The notes below the pieces were generated by a model, which was not told where the DNA came from, ran no database searches, and was given only the letters and a program-made list of their open reading frames with translations. The translations under genes and the position numbers were made by a program. Of a stretch of 64,000 nt of DNA, positions 32,600 through 43,915 are shown piece after piece. Source of the stretch: Rhynchonema sp. JSB1_4 (lineage: Eukaryota; Nematoda; Chromadorea; Monhysterida; Xyalidae); assembly GCA_030248065.1 (NCBI GenBank), contig JASAMV010000747.1:1-64000 (forward strand), in the 5' to 3' direction. Within the stretch, counting starts at the first letter, position 1, and every line of letters starts with the position of its first letter.

Positions 32600-34830
32600 G
32601 CGACAGCAAATGCGTTAACGACAAGCAGCCACTGCGCGTCAGCACGAAATACGCGCAAATGTGTAGACTACATTAGAGTAAGCCAAAATCCCAACCTGGC
32701 AACGAACGCAACGACGACGAAACAGACGGCAAATTGAGCGAACAAAATTGTTGCCGGAAAATTCAAATCGTATTTCTCGCACACAATCTGAAAAAAATGC
32801 CACAAAAAGCCATCTTGGGCACATTTAAGGCTTGATCTATTTGAACAGGCTCACTCAGGGCAAGGCTCCGTTACATGTATGTAGTTGATCAGGCTCATAG
32901 TCGGGATCATGACTGCACTTACCAAAACTTCACTTAAAACCGAAATTGATTGCCTCAAAATGGTTGCTTTAACTGAAAATTGGTCTATGTTCAAGCTTAT
33001 TGGCGGGCATTTTACAGGACTGCATTTTATTCGCCATTTTTTTGCCGAGTTGGATTTTGATTCTAAAACATTATTTTACCTAAGTATGGCATACAGTAAC
33101 GGCAAAATAACGACGGGAAAGTATACGATAGTTTACTCTACAGTGCACAGATTTGAACGATTTTGGCCGCTTTACTGTTGAGAAAATGTTGACGTCTTTC
33201 CGGGGGAAATCGCACGAACGATCTGGTGTTCTACTCAGAAAAAAGGTATTTTTATCGGAAATACGCAGATTCGGAAATCAGGTTATTTTGATGCTTTGTG
33301 TTCGGATCCAGAAATAAGCAAGAAACCGACTAATGGTACTGTCGTCAAGTCAAGCAGCCCGAAATGAAAGCGAGAAAATATACGTGGGAATTGATGACAA
33401 CAGTTGATGACAGTACAATAAGCCTAGAAACAAGTACAATTCAAACGAACCCTGGTGAACAACGTTGCAGGCACGTGCAGTGCTCCATATCTGAATGCTG
33501 CATATTCATCATCCATCGCGCTGGTTTATTCGATTTCGGCAGGATTAAATTAAATATGAACATGAAAATTTTTATCGATTTTTTCTCAGTTATATAATAA
33601 GTTCACGGCCCATTGCACGGTTCAAGAGAATGCAATAAATTCCAAAACTAGAAATTTCGATCAAATAAATACGGAACGATAACACCCAAGGAAGAATTTG
33701 GAAAAAGAAACTGAAGGAATTTAGACTATTGGGGCAAACAAACATAACATTCCAATTAAAAAGGGATCAAAAGTAAGGTCACATTGCCTGCCATTTAATC
33801 TCGATGTAAGCAGAGTCAGTCTGTTCCATGCAGAATACCCTTGTTTTGTCCTTTTTTCACCTGGGTGTTTTCAGTTGACCTGCGCAACGCACGAGGGAAC
33901 ACGAAATTGTGTTGAGAAGTTTATCCTTGAATTGGCCCGCCGGGAAGCGTGATGCGCGCGTGTGAGCAATTCTTTGGATGGTTAATTAGTTAAATAATGC
34001 ATTTATGATTTTAGAAGAAAAAACTCGCACAGCAATTATAATTACGTGGGTATGTGGGTGTACAATGTTGCGCAATCACACAATAAAGGGCAAACACTAA
34101 CACCACCTAACACCACCAAGCTGCGAACAATGCTGCTACATACATATGTAGGTGGTACCAAGAACAGCGTGCAGGTTTGCGATCTTTTGCTGCTTTTATT
34201 ATGTGGCTCCAGCAATGGCGGGAAGAAAGGGATTCAAGAGATTCAAGCACTGAAAAATTGCTTTGAAGCATCAGGCAAGCTATGCGTGGTTGGTGACAAT
34301 GCGTGCATTTATCGTGCACAGACGCGCCAAAGATTGTACTATGAATCTACAGACTCAAGGCGGACGGGCAATTGAGCAAAGCACTTGGGCAAGACCACTT
34401 TCAGCAAGTGAAAAAGAGCAGAGACCAAAAGAGCCGAACTAAAAAACGAATTTCTGAAACATTGCGCGCAGCTGCCTGGCTGGCAGGCAAGCTGAACGTG
34501 CGTCTGTGGCCCGAATGTTTCAAGAGTGGTCTTTCGGGTTTAGAACCTGACATTAGCTATTGGGCGTATTTTACTGTGCGGCAGCGAATTTGGAAATTTA
34601 CTATTGTAACTCTTGCTGTTGCTGCACTATGCCCATTCACCATCGCCAGTTCTTCATTATTTTGCCGTTTCTGTTTGCGACCTAGATTGCTTGTTGGCAG
34701 GAGACGATGTTGAATAATAACGGGGAGCGCATGGGTGTACGCACACACACAAAGACTTTGTGGGTCTGTGCATCACAGCAGAAACGGCAATCACATTTGC
34801 GTATGTATGTGACCAAAAACTTTACGTCCA
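32600..34830. other. Region without a recognised gene
   Basis: Open frames at 32885-33181 and 33364-33597 have some coding-like composition but no pair of splice sites and no recognisable motif. About 34450-34603 is the right half of the TAGTAAATTTCC MITE family. Confidence 0.4.
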
Positions 34831-34839
34831 TGGGCAGGC

Positions 34840-34911
34840 ACTTCGATAGCTCAATGGTAGAGCAATGCCCCGATTAGGCGGAGGACCTGGGTTCGAGCCC
34901 CAGTCGAAGAA
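34840..34911 (+). tRNA. tRNA-like gene, anticodon position GAT (Ile-like), probably a pseudogene
   Basis: A 72-nt cloverleaf can be drawn. The acceptor stem ACTTCGA/TCGAAGA has 6 of 7 pairs. The D arm GCTC/GAGC carries the perfect A-box TAGCTCAATGG. The anticodon stem ATGCC/GGCGG has a mismatch and a G-U pair. The T arm CTGGG/CCCAG is perfect, with B-box GGTTCGAGCCC. Position 33 is C instead of the near-universal U, and no CCA or terminator is visible; TTTTTT follows at 34915. It is more likely a pseudogene or SINE head than a functional tRNA. Confidence 0.55.
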
Positions 34912-35442
34912 AGCCATTTTTTGTTCACAAAGGATTTTGGAATGTACGTGCGCTCCCCGATATTATTTTGTGAGGACGATGGAGACTGTTTTCTGGGTTA
35001 CTCCTTGTTCTTCTTGCAATCTTCCTTGTTTCCTTTTGGCTCCTTGGTCTCCTCCGTTTGCTTGTGTGTGTCCTTGTGCAGCGTTAGGGGGCCTCATTCC
35101 CAAAGGTAGCTGGATTGCGCTGGTTTGTGTTTGCCATTGGTTGTGCCACGGATGTCGCCTGACTTTCGTTTGCTGTTTTGCCATAGCATGTGGTGTGTGT
35201 CGGGTAGGCCGTGGTTGTGGTGGTGTGACATGCTGCGTTGCCCTTTGGCTAGTGCGGCATCGGCACTTCGGACAGTGTTGTCGTTGCCCGGTCTGCAATC
35301 GACATTCGATTTATCTGTTTCGATTTTTTTGTACAGTATGTAGGTATGTGACGTGTAATAATACATACACCGTAATACTGAACATAAGAAAGTATCACGG
35401 ACTGTCTACATATGTACAGCGTTGGTTTATGCTACTCATACC

Positions 35443-35974
35443 CAGGGTTGGGCAAAAAAAAAACGACGGCGTTTTTTCTTAAAAAAAACAACGTTTGTTT
35501 TTAAAAAAACGCCTGGGTCCTTTTTCGTTTTTTTTAAATCCTGAATTTCCTTGATTTTCCCTGATTTTTCAGGGAAAGTACCCTGATTATCAAGGAAAAT
35601 CAATTTTTTGTCCCATTTTTTTCAAAAAATTTTCGACCAATTTTTACTTTGTCGAGATACGTCGATATACGGAGTTTGACTTTCAGTGATGACCCCGGCC
35701 AAAGTTGGTCCCACGACGCGGGTCTGATATGGGATCTCAACAACTCGCTTGAAAAGGGTTGAAACCCGTTTATTTTGCCTCAGAACACATAGAATTACTT
35801 CATTTAACCACGTTTTCTTCCCAACATGAGCGCTTTCCAATTTTTTTGGGGGCATATTTTGGTCATCTGGGCGTTTTAAAAAAAACGTTTTTTTAAAAAA
35901 AACGTTTTTTTAAAAAAAACGTTTTTTTAAAAAAAAACGATTTTTAAAAAAAAAACGTTTTTTGCCCAACCCTG
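35443..35974. mobile_element. hAT element, CAGGGTTGGGCAAAAA family, copy 2 (532 bp)
   Basis: CAGGGTTGGGCAAAAAAAAA ... CGTTTTTTGCCCAACCCTG with perfect 8-bp duplications CTCATACC (35435-35442 and 35975-35982). The right subterminal region is a tandem of AAAAAAACGTTTTTT. The interior is unrelated to copy 1. Confidence 0.9.
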
Positions 35975-36349
35975 CTCATACCACCGATTATGTCTCAGTT
36001 ATGGACTCTATATTGAGCGTTTTTTTTCTCGATGGTCCGCAGCCGACCGTGTTACCGCTCCCAACATTGCTGTTTGGTGTTCCCCATTCCTGTGATCCCC
36101 ATCAACGTGTTACAATCGGAATATTTGAGCCGTTTTTTGGACTCTTGCTTTGTATTTCGAGTCAGATAATGACCAATTTCGTAGATCTTTTCTTGAATAC
36201 ACCAACGCATATGATTGCAAACGTGTGTGTAAAACAAAACAGATTTCCAAACCGCACTCCTGAAGCCAGTGCCGAAAATCAAAAATACCTCACGAAGTTC
36301 TGACGGTTTTATTTAGAACGATAGCTCTGGCGTAACACGATGAAATGCG

Positions 36350-36625
36350 TTGTTTGAAATAAAATATCTGAAAATGATGAGAGATGCATGTAAGTCGCCA
36401 GTGAAGTTCCACGAAAATGAACGGCTTACCTGCCTTTTGGCGACCGTCATTTGCGAGATTGGCGGTTGTGTCGTGTCGACAGTCGACATTCACACAAACA
36501 CCACATTGGGAAACACAAAATACAAACCAGTAAATGTCAGCGTCAATTGCGCACTGTCGGATGTTTTTTTAAAAGGAGCTTACGCTGATCCAAGGAAATA
36601 CAAATTTTGTCCAAAAAAAATCTAA
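36350..36625 (+). CDS. Candidate coding exon of a cysteine-containing protein
   Basis: The frame ends ..VNVSVNCALSDVFLKGAYA.. DPRKYKFCPKKI and stop, with GGCVVSTVDIHTNTT before it. The composition is coding-like with N-glycosylation sites (NTT, NVS). The start is not fixed; GCGAG before 36460 could be a weak acceptor. The protein is not recognised. Confidence 0.3.
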   Translation: MFEIKYLKMMRDACKSPVKFHENERLTCLLATVICEIGGCVVSTVDIHTNTTLGNTKYKPVNVSVNCALSDVFLKGAYADPRKYKFCPKKI

Positions 36626-37163
36626 ATCAAATTTGTTTTTACCGTTAGTAAAAAAACATCCACAGTGGCATATTTTGCAGGATTGCAGGATTATTGGCGC
36701 TGTTTTTCAACTGAATAATTCAGGATGGAAAAATGTACTATACATTTGCAAACTATCTGCAATCACAAAAACAAATACTACATATACGCGTGCACCAATC
36801 CTGCGCCCACTGCAGCAACAAACATACAATATGCGTGCACAAGGCTGGGCTATGCGTGCCGAGAAAATAATCGGGCTCACTCTTCACAACTGATCTTTCG
36901 TTCATACACACAGATCGCGCCCGTCAATAATGCAATCGGCTGTCAAAAGCGTATGCTCACATTGTTTGACCTTGATGAGTGCATAAGTATACGTACATAG
37001 TAGTGTGAAATGAAAAGGACTCCTTTGATCTATTGGTTGTCGTAAGTGTATCAACAATGAAAAACAGCCGCTAGGTGTTATAGGTGACATCAGGCACAGA
37101 TTTTAAGATTGAAAACGGGTGCGTGTAAGCACAAACTGTAGTCCTTGATGACCAAAAGATTGC

Positions 37164-37236
37164 TGGCTCCAACTGGGGGTACTCGCACCCAGATCCTTTC
37201 GACAGCCGGGCAACTGCTCCGCCAGCTGAGCAGTCG
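37164..37236 (-). ncRNA. tRNA-like sequence, degenerate
   Basis: On the minus strand: GCTC/GAGC D stem (TGCTCAGCTGGCGGAGCA), then CTGGG...CCCAG T stem around GGTGCGAGTACC. The anticodon arm is poor. It abuts the hAT end at 37241. Confidence 0.35.
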
Positions 37237-37240
37237 GAGT

Positions 37241-37300
37241 CAGGGTTGGGAAAAAGTCGCTTTTTTCAAAAATTAGTTTTTCTGAAAAAAAAAAAACGTT
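37241..37300. mobile_element. 5' end of a CAGGGTTGGG hAT element (partial)
   Basis: CAGGGTTGGGAAAAAGTCGC and A/T blocks as in the complete copies. The opposite end is not present nearby. Confidence 0.55.
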
Positions 37301-37795
37301 TTTTAAGCGCCAACATGCTTAAAGCATGCTTCAATAGGTTTAAAAGGTTAGTTTTAGAAATACAGAATGGCTAATCACAGTAATTGTCTGTTATAAGGCA
37401 AAATAAACATGTTTCATCCATTCCTTTTCTATCAAGTTGCGAAGTTTCTCGTAAAAGTATAAATTGATACTCGCAACTCGAAACGTATTGCCTTGTCAGA
37501 TTGTTGTTTAGTTACGTTTTAGTTCAGCTTAGGATTAGTGTACTCCAGGACCAGGTAAATTTTTCGAGACAAATGCACGACCTGCACCACACAACAACCT
37601 CTCCCCGCTGTCTGCGGACAAACAGTTGGGTGTCAGTTTCTACTCTCGTTTTCCCTACCTGAAATAACCAATTCCTAAAGTTCATCTTGATCTCTGACAA
37701 TTTTTCACATCCATTATACCCCAAGTTTATCTATCTCTGATCAGGTTTGGAATGTTGTGTTCATTGACCACCGGCAACAGAGCAAATTGTGAAAA

Positions 37796-38159
37796 TCTAT
37801 ACTACTAAAACAGGAAGGCGTATGTATGTATGGTCTACCCACGAAGTCATGAGACGACTTATTTTGAAGTTGACTTGATCGGATCCAATAATGTTCCGGT
37901 TCCACGTATTTCGGAAATGAAAGAAAGAGAAACGCATGTATTTTTTAAAAACACGCTCTCCACCTCGGTGCGTAAATTCCCTTTTCACTCCCAAAACATT
38001 TGGTGTTGAACGATGTTGTTGTTCGCGTGAGCACGCAACAAATTTAGGTCAGCCAGCTGGAACTTGTCATCATGTCTCTCGGCCCAATCTCTTTCTTTTG
38101 TTTGCGAAAACCCGGGTAACCCGCGCATTTTTGAATCTGGCCAAGCAAGCTTTAAAAAG
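37796..38159. mobile_element. Second copy of the GTATAGTCC element with a Helitron-like start
   Basis: 37828-38159 repeats 31801-32135. Immediately upstream, TCTATACTACTAAAACAGG resembles Helitron 5' ends (TC followed by TATACTA). The right side is cut by an element of the CAGTGGTGTAGC family at 38160, so no hairpin plus CTRR end can be checked. Confidence 0.4.
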
Positions 38160-38412
38160 CGCCGCCCGGCGGCTAGGACAGTAAGTTGCGATTTTTGGCT
38201 CAAAATGGTATAAAATCGGTACTTTTCACTCAAATAGGCGAAAAATCGCGCGCTACGCGCGAAATTAGCGTTTTAGAGTACATTTTCATCAAAATTGCGA
38301 CCTAAAAAATTTTGTCCCCCCCCCCTAGCCCGGCCGGTACAGTGGTAGGTTGCCGCCCCACGTTTTTGGTGGTGCAGTAGGTTGCCGCCTCGCCTGGGTA
38401 GCTACACCACTG
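38160..38412. mobile_element. CAGTGGTGTAGC-family element, partial
   Basis: Ends GGTAGCTACACCACTG at 38412 and contains GGTTGCCGCC repeats and the palindromic core CGCGCGCTACGCGCG. The left terminus is missing. Confidence 0.6.
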
Positions 38413-38550
38413 GTTGAAAATACATTGGAAAAGGTCGTCAAATAGACAATACTGATCACTTACTTGCCGAATCCGTCAGAAATTTTAGTATTTTTGACAA
38501 AAAAATCCCTACTTCAGTAAAATAAGTCACTTCAGAAGCTTCGGGCCAGG

Positions 38551-39450
38551 CAGTGTAGTTCCTGGGGGGGAGGGGCAGGGTAGTACTTGGGGGGGGGTGG
38601 GGGGTCCCCCCAAATTCATCTATCTATCGTCAACACTTTTTGATTTCATCTATCTATCGTCAACACTTATGGGCAAATCTATCTATCGTCAACAAATTCT
38701 GGGAACAATCTATCTATCGTCAACACATTTCGACCCCAAAATGGGTATTTTTGCCTCAAAATGGCTCAAAATCGGGGGCAATCGGTATTTTTTGTACCAA
38801 ATAGGCAAAAAATCGCGCGCTGCGCGCGGATTTAGTACATCTTAGTACATTTTCATTAATATTTACACATTATTACCTACTTAGTACACTATACTATACC
38901 TTGATTTTTGGCGACCCCCCCCCCCCCACCATCTATCTATCGTCAACAAGTTTGGGTCGACCCCCCCAGATTTCGGACTTGGGTCATCTATCTATCGTCA
39001 ACACATTTCGGGTCCCAATCTATCTATCGTCAACACCCTGACCAAGTACTACACTGGGGAGGGGGGGGCCCTTCCCCTCGGGTACGTCTGTTCCCCCTCC
39101 ATGGTACGCCTGCCCCACTGTTCCCCCTCCGGGTACGTCTGCTCCCCCAATTTTTACCTAAAATAGGCAAATTTTGGCCTAAAATAGGCATTTTTTGGCC
39201 TAGCATGGGCGATTTTTAGGTCAATGATGTCAAAAGTCGCCAAAATACCCTTTTTATGGAGAATTTTTTCCAAAAAGGGGCAAAAATGAGCCAAATTTTC
39301 GACCTCAAAAAATGACTTTTCTCCAAATTTGGGTCCTCCCCCCCCCCTTCCCGGGTCCCTCCCCCCCGTCCCCCCAGGTGGGTACGTCTGTTCCCCCTCC
39401 GAAAAAAGGGGGGTACCGCCTGTTCCCCCTCCGGACCAGGAACTACACTG
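38551..39450. mobile_element. hAT-like element A1 (CAGTGTAGTTCCTGG ends)
   Basis: Bounded by perfect 8-bp duplications GGGCCAGG (38543-38550 and 39451-39458). Subterminal arrays repeat GGTACGTCTGTTCCCCCTCC. The AT-rich interior has TTTTAGGC/GCCTAAAA blocks and AAGTCATTTTTTGAGG-like sequence shared by all A elements. No transposase. It contains element B1 (38576-39056). Confidence 0.88.
38576..39056. mobile_element. hAT-like element B1 nested in A1 (CAGKGTAGTACTTGG ends)
   Basis: Perfect 8-bp duplications GGGAGGGG (38568-38575 and 39057-39064). Seven copies of ATCTATCTATCGTCAACA are spread over the two subterminal regions, all in the same orientation. The interior has the CGCGCGCTGCGCGCG palindrome seen in other families. 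Confidence 0.9.
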
Positions 39451-39627
39451 GGGCCAGGGTTCCGCTTCCGGCCTGGCCCGGCCCGACCCTCCAAATCTCC
39501 GGCCCGGCCCGGCGCGGCCCGAGCCAAAAGCCCAAAATCGCGGCCCGGCCCCGCCCCAGGTCGGGCCGGCCGATTGCGACCTCTGGTTTGAGGCAGTGGT
39601 GTAGCTACCCAGGCGGGGTGGCAACCT

Positions 39628-40402
39628 GTCCGGGTATCGGGCATATCGCGTCGTGGACCTCTGGAACGGGCTCGAGAGTGTGGTCTCCAGTGTAGTTCCT
39701 GGTCCGGCGCGGCGGTTAGTGTACCTACCCCTTTTTTCCGTGCGGCGGTTAGTGTACCTCCCTGGGGGGAAGGGGGGGGAAGACCCAAATTCAGGAAAAA
39801 GTCACTTTTTGAGGTAGAAAATTTGACCGATTTTTGCCCCTTTTTGGAAAAAATTCTCAATAAAAAGGGTATTTTGGCGGCTTTTGACATCATTGACCTG
39901 AAAATCACCCATTTTAGGCCTAAAAATGCCCATTTTAGGCCGAAAAATGCCTATTTTAGGCAAAAATTGAGGCGGTTAGTGTACCTGGCGCGGCGGTTAG
40001 TGTACCTTAGGGAGGGACCCCCCTCCCCCCAGGAACTACACTGGTGGTCTCTGCTGCCTCAACTGCGGCCTTCAAAACTAAACTAAACTCACGTGGTCGA
40101 GACCTAGTTTCTCGCCACATTTCTCCAAAATTTTCAGCCGTCGTTGACTGATCCCCTCAGTCACTGGGTTGCTGCTTTTCAGATAATCATCAATATTCCG
40201 TCACCCGTTGCCGACTTTATTGCTCGTTACGTTTGTTTTCTTCATTAGTTTGGTTGGTTGAATCTCGCCGGTACGTTTTCTTTGTCGTTTGTTCGTTCAT
40301 GTTCACATTTTCGTTTATTAATACTCATGTTCATTTTTTTAGGGTTTCTCCGGATCTTGTGTAAAGGTCTTTGCGAAAGCGTGCAGATAAAATTTGAATT
40401 TG
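39628..40402 (+). mobile_element. LINE 3' fragment inside F0, target duplication AACCT
   Basis: Encodes the end of the same reverse-transcriptase family as 46205-48796 (..SGYRAYRVVDLWNGLE.. and after the nested hAT ..AFKTKLNSRGRDLV.. KFSAVVD), then 3' UTR and AATTTGAATTTG tail. AACCT lies on both sides (39623-39627 and 40403-40407). Strongly 5'-truncated, as is usual for target-primed insertion. Confidence 0.8.
39688..40043. mobile_element. hAT-like element A2 nested in the LINE fragment
   Basis: CAGTGTAGTTCCTGG ... CCAGGAACTACACTG, 356 bp, perfect 8-bp duplications GTGGTCTC (39680-39687 and 40044-40051). It interrupts the LINE frame between ESVVS and the following Ala. Subterminal motif: GCGGCGGTTAGTGTACCT. 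Confidence 0.92.
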
Positions 40403-40413
40403 AACCTACTGTA

Positions 40414-40687
40414 TAGTAAATTTCTAATTTCGTTGCCTCATGCATTCTTACAGACGCAGGGAAACTCCCGTTCGAAGTCGAGGCAGGCAACAAGCTCATC
40501 ACACAGTCAACAAGCCACGCGGCTGACACACACGACACAGCTTGTGTGGCTGAAACATTCGAAACGCGCACGAGCCAGCTGCGTGGCTTGTTGACTGTGT
40601 GTTGAGCTTGTTGCCTGCTTCGACTTCGAACGGGAGTTTCCCTGCGTCTGTAAGAATGCGTGAGGCAACGAAATTAGAAACTTACTA
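40414..40687. mobile_element. TA-flanked MITE J copy 1 (274 bp) nested in F0
   Basis: Terminal inverted repeats of about 115 bp begin TAGTAAATTTCTAATTTCG and end CGAAATTAGAAACTTACTA, with TA on both sides. Copy 2 at 51384-51657 has exactly the same length. Related in its first bases to the TAGTAAATTTCC family at 24860. Confidence 0.88.
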
Positions 40688-40829
40688 TACCACCAAAAAT
40701 GTGGGGCGCCAACCTACCTACTGTACCGGCCGAGCTAGGGAGGGGGAACAAAATTTTTTAGGTCTGAAAAATATTGATTAAAATTTACTCTAAAACGCTA
40801 ATTTCTCGCAGCGCGCGATTTTTCGCCAA

Positions 40830-41656
40830 CCGTAAAAACCTAAATACAGTCCCCCCGGAATAGAGCCCCCCGCAATACAGCCCCCCAAAAAGGGGTCAGT
40901 GAATTAATAGATCCCCCCCGGAATAGAGCCCCCCTAAGTAACATCCCCTATACAGTAGCAGTGGTGTCGTTGAGGGGGGAAGGGGGGTTACCCCCTAGTA
41001 TCCGGTATCCGGTATCTTGATTTTTTCACCCAGGGGTATCCGGTATCCTGACTTCCTACCCTAAAAATTTTCCGAAAATCGTAAAAATCGCCCATTTTTA
41101 CCTCCAAAATGCTCAAAATCGCTTGCTAGCCCAAGCATAACCCCCAAAATGACCATTTTTTGCGCTTTCAACACCGATTTTGCTCAATTTTCCTCTTAAA
41201 AAATGACTTTTTTGAACAACCCCCACCCCTGGGTATCCGAGATTTTTTATTTTAGGGAGCAACCCCCCTGGTATCCGAGATTTTTCATTTTGGGTATCCG
41301 GTATCCGAAAATTTTGGATTTTGGGTATCCGGTATCCTGACTTTTTGATTTGCCAACGACACCACTGTACAGTAGTATATTAAGGCTTGATAGTGGTGCA
41401 CAGGTATATTTATGCACGTTTGTTGTTCGTTCAGAGCACATAATAAGCCTCTTATCGACGAATAGACACGAATAAATGCGATTACAAGCGAAACAACATA
41501 CTTTCAAACCCCTTTTTAGAGGTTTTTGCGGGGTATTTATGGGAGCAATTTTTCAGGTTCGGGTCAGTGAATTAATAGAGGCCCCCGGAATAGAGCCCCC
41601 CAAAATGGGGTCGGTCAGTGAATTAATAGAGCCCCCTTCTATTTAGGTTTTTACGG
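40830..41656. mobile_element. Tc1/mariner-type MITE C1 (CCGTAAAAACCTAAATA ends) in F0
   Basis: Begins CCGTAAAAACCTAAATACAG and ends CTATTTAGGTTTTTACGG; right flank TA, left flank AA (one substitution). C/G-rich tracts follow each terminus. Own length about 410 bp once the nested G1 element (40959-41367) is subtracted, equal to the other copies. Confidence 0.8.
40959..41367. mobile_element. hAT-like element G1 (CAGTGGTGTCGTTG ends) in C1
   Basis: 409 bp, perfect 8-bp duplications TACAGTAG (40951-40958 and 41368-41375). Subterminal motif GGTATCCGGTATCC is repeated at both ends. Other copies: 53533-53943 (complete) and fragments at 44824-44902 with 45801-45898, and at 48797-48840. Confidence 0.92.
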
Positions 41657-41795
41657 TATTTAGAGCAGTGTAGTTCCTGGCAATGATGTAGCAGGGGGGA
41701 TGGGCCCCCCCTAGGCAGTGCAGTTCCTGGTCCGGAGGGGGAGATAGCGGACCCCCCCGTTTTTTTTTCGGAGGGGGAGATATTGTACCCACGAG

Positions 41796-42660
41796 TAGGC
41801 CTGGGCACAATACCCGAATGCTGCTGTTCAGATCGTTTCATCAATCAATCATTCACAGAAACTAATTGTACAACCATTATTGAATTCTAATCAATTCGCT
41901 GGCAAACATCGTATTTATTTTCGCTGATTGTTTCCGTTGTCAACTGGGTTCGTCGTGTTTGAGGATTCCGCATTTTGTGTTCGTTTGCACTGGTTTTGTT
42001 CCGGTTCGTTTGTCTTTCTGTTTTATTTTCTTGCATTTTGCCATTCTCGCTATTTTGGGTGTGTCCTGATCAGTGTTTGGTCTTTGCGTGTAGCAAACAG
42101 ATAAATCTTGAATCTTGAACCCAACACCCATACCCAATACCACCCAATACTCAATACCTGGTATCTGGTGTGGTATTGGGTACCCAATACTGAACTGACC
42201 CAATACCTGGTATTGGTATTGGGTATTGGGTGGCGCGCTTGGTATTGGGTATTGGGTGGCGCGCTTGGAATTGGGTATTGGGTGGGTGCGATTCCATTTA
42301 GGCAATACCAAAATGACCCATAATTTGTCTAATTTCTTCTAGTTTTTTCCTCAAATTGATGGTTTATGATCAGAAATTCTTTCGAGTGTCTATACCTGAC
42401 AATGACAACTGAACTTGTTTCTCAAATGATAGAAAAGCACTTTCATCATCATTTTAAACGACCAAAAGGTCAAAATTTTCCCAGATAATCTTCAACTTTG
42501 GTATTGGGTCAGGTATTGGGTATTGGGTGCCACGCCTGGTATTGGGTATTGGGTGGGTCTGCTCAGCTGGTATTGGGTGTTGAGTATTGGGTATTGGGTC
42601 GTCAGAGGCCAGGTATTGGGCATTGGGTGGGCCTAAAAATCGGTGTTGTGCCCATGCCAA
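41796..42660. mobile_element. hAT-like element (TAGGCCTGGGCACAA ends) nested in A4
   Basis: Left TAGGCCTGGGCACAATACC, right GGTGTTGTGCCCATGCCAA. Flanks CCCACGAG (41788-41795) and CCCCCGAG (42661-42668), 7 of 8. The subterminal regions are arrays of GGTATTGGGTATTGGGT. It contains the LINE 3' fragment at 41816-42119. Confidence 0.75.
41816..42119 (+). mobile_element. LINE 3'-UTR fragment, innermost insertion
   Basis: Nearly identical to 48491-48795 (3' UTR of the LINE at 46205), ending in the ATCTTGAATCTTGAA tail. ACCC on both sides may be a short target duplication. It lies at the sixth level of nesting. Confidence 0.85.
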
Positions 42661-43225
42661 CCCCCGAGGGGGGAAGGGGGGAAGACCCAAATTCGTGAAA
42701 AAGTCACTTTTTTGAGGGAGAAAATTTGACCTATTTTTGCCCCTTTTTGGAAAAAAGTCTTCATAAAAAGGGTATTTTGGCGACTTTTGAGAACATTGAC
42801 CTGAAAATCACACATTTTAGGCCTAAAAATGCCCATTTTAGGCCTAAAAATGGTAATTTTAGGTAAAAATTGGGGGAGATAGTGTACCCGTAGGGGGAGA
42901 TAGGGGGATAGTGTACCACCCGAGGGGGAGATAGCGTACCCGAGGGGGAACCCCCTCCCCCCAGGAACTACACTGCCCCAAGGTACAGTAGGTAGGTAGG
43001 TTGACGCTCCATCCTGGTACAGTAGGTAGGTCGCGGCCTGGCGGCTGGTACAGTAAGTTGCGATTTTTAGCTCAAAATGGTATAAAATCGGTATTTTTCA
43101 CTCCAAATAGGCGAAAAATTGCGCGCTACGCGCGAAATTAGCGTGTTAGAGTTCATTTTCATCAATATTTCGACCTAAAAAATTTTGTTCCCGCCGCCTA
43201 GCTCGGCCGGTACAGTAGGTAAAGG

Positions 43226-43512
43226 CAGTCTACGGGAGGTTGTCACTCAGCCCCCGAATACCGTAACCCACCGTAATTTTGATCTGCAAGGATCGTGTCG
43301 AGACCATTTTGTTTTTTATCTATGTTTTGCGTGTTAGCGCCAACACCAACCAACATTTCGAAGTTTTGGTGATCGACGCGCATGATGACAATTTCCAGCT
43401 TGCTGCCGCTAATACACGTGTCGATAAGCAGCGATCAGCATGGGTCTCGCAACGATCGCGATTACGGTGGTTTACGGTATTCGGGGGCTGAGTGACAACC
43501 TCCCGTAGACTG
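43226..43512. mobile_element. Element with about 50-bp near-perfect inverted repeats nested in F2
   Basis: CAGTCTACGGGAGGTTGTCA at 43226 is mirrored exactly by TGACAACCTCCCGTAGACTG ending at 43512; the repeat continues through CCCCCGAATACCGTAA. The interior of about 185 bp has no frame of note. The flanks do not give a clean 8-bp duplication. Confidence 0.8.
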
Positions 43513-43915
43513 CAAATAGGTTGCCGCCCCACTTTTTTGGTGGTGCAGCAGGTTGCCGCCCCGCCTGGGTAGCTACACCACTGGTTCCTGATCCGGTCCG
43601 GAGGGGGAGATAGCGGACCCCCCGTTTTTTTCGGAGGTGGGAAGGGGGAAGACCCAGATTCAGGAAAAGTCACTTTTTGAGGTTGCAAATTTCACATATT
43701 TTTGCCCTTTTTTGGAAAAAATTCTTCATAAAAAGGGTATTTTGGCGTCTTTTGAGAACATTAACCTGGAAATCACTCATTTTAGGCCTAAAAAGGCCTA
43801 TTTTGGGCAAAAATTGGGGGAGATAGTGTACCCAGAGGGGGAGATAAGGGGATAGTGTACCACCTGAGGGGGAGATAGAGCACCCGAGGGGGGACCCCCC
43901 TCCCCCCAGGAACTA

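Larger units (their letters stand above)
41716..42975. mobile_element. hAT-like element A4 nested in F2
   Basis: CAGTGCAGTTCCTGG ... CCAGGAACTACACTG, flanks CCCCTAGG and CCCCAAGG (7 of 8). Subterminal motif GGGGGAGATAGTGTACCC, repeated at both ends. Interior as in other A elements (TTTTAGGCCTAAAAATGCCC). Confidence 0.8.
41681..43583. mobile_element. CAGTGGTGTAGC-family element F2 nested in A3
   Basis: Starts CAATGATGTAGC and ends GGTAGCTACACCACTG. Flanks GTTCCTGG (41673-41680) and GTTCCTGA (43584-43591), 7 of 8. Interior blocks at 42984-43225 and 43513-43583 contain repeated GGTACAGTAGGTAGGT and the CGCGCTACGCGCG core. Confidence 0.72.

Noticed and set aside
34865..35482. 205-codon cysteine-rich open frame
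   Set aside because: It starts inside the tRNA-like sequence and ends inside a hAT terminus. Low-complexity C/W/V content and no splice sites or motif support it.
37796..38177. Complete Helitron ending in a GC hairpin plus CTAG at about 38160-38177
   Set aside because: The hairpin GCCGCCCGGCGGC belongs to the CAGTGGTGTAGC-family element (same sequence near 44785-44800), so only a Helitron-like 5' end remains.
39154..39908. Pro/Gly/Arg-rich frames of up to 230 codons on both strands
   Set aside because: They cross several transposon boundaries fixed by target duplications and arise from GC-rich subterminal arrays.
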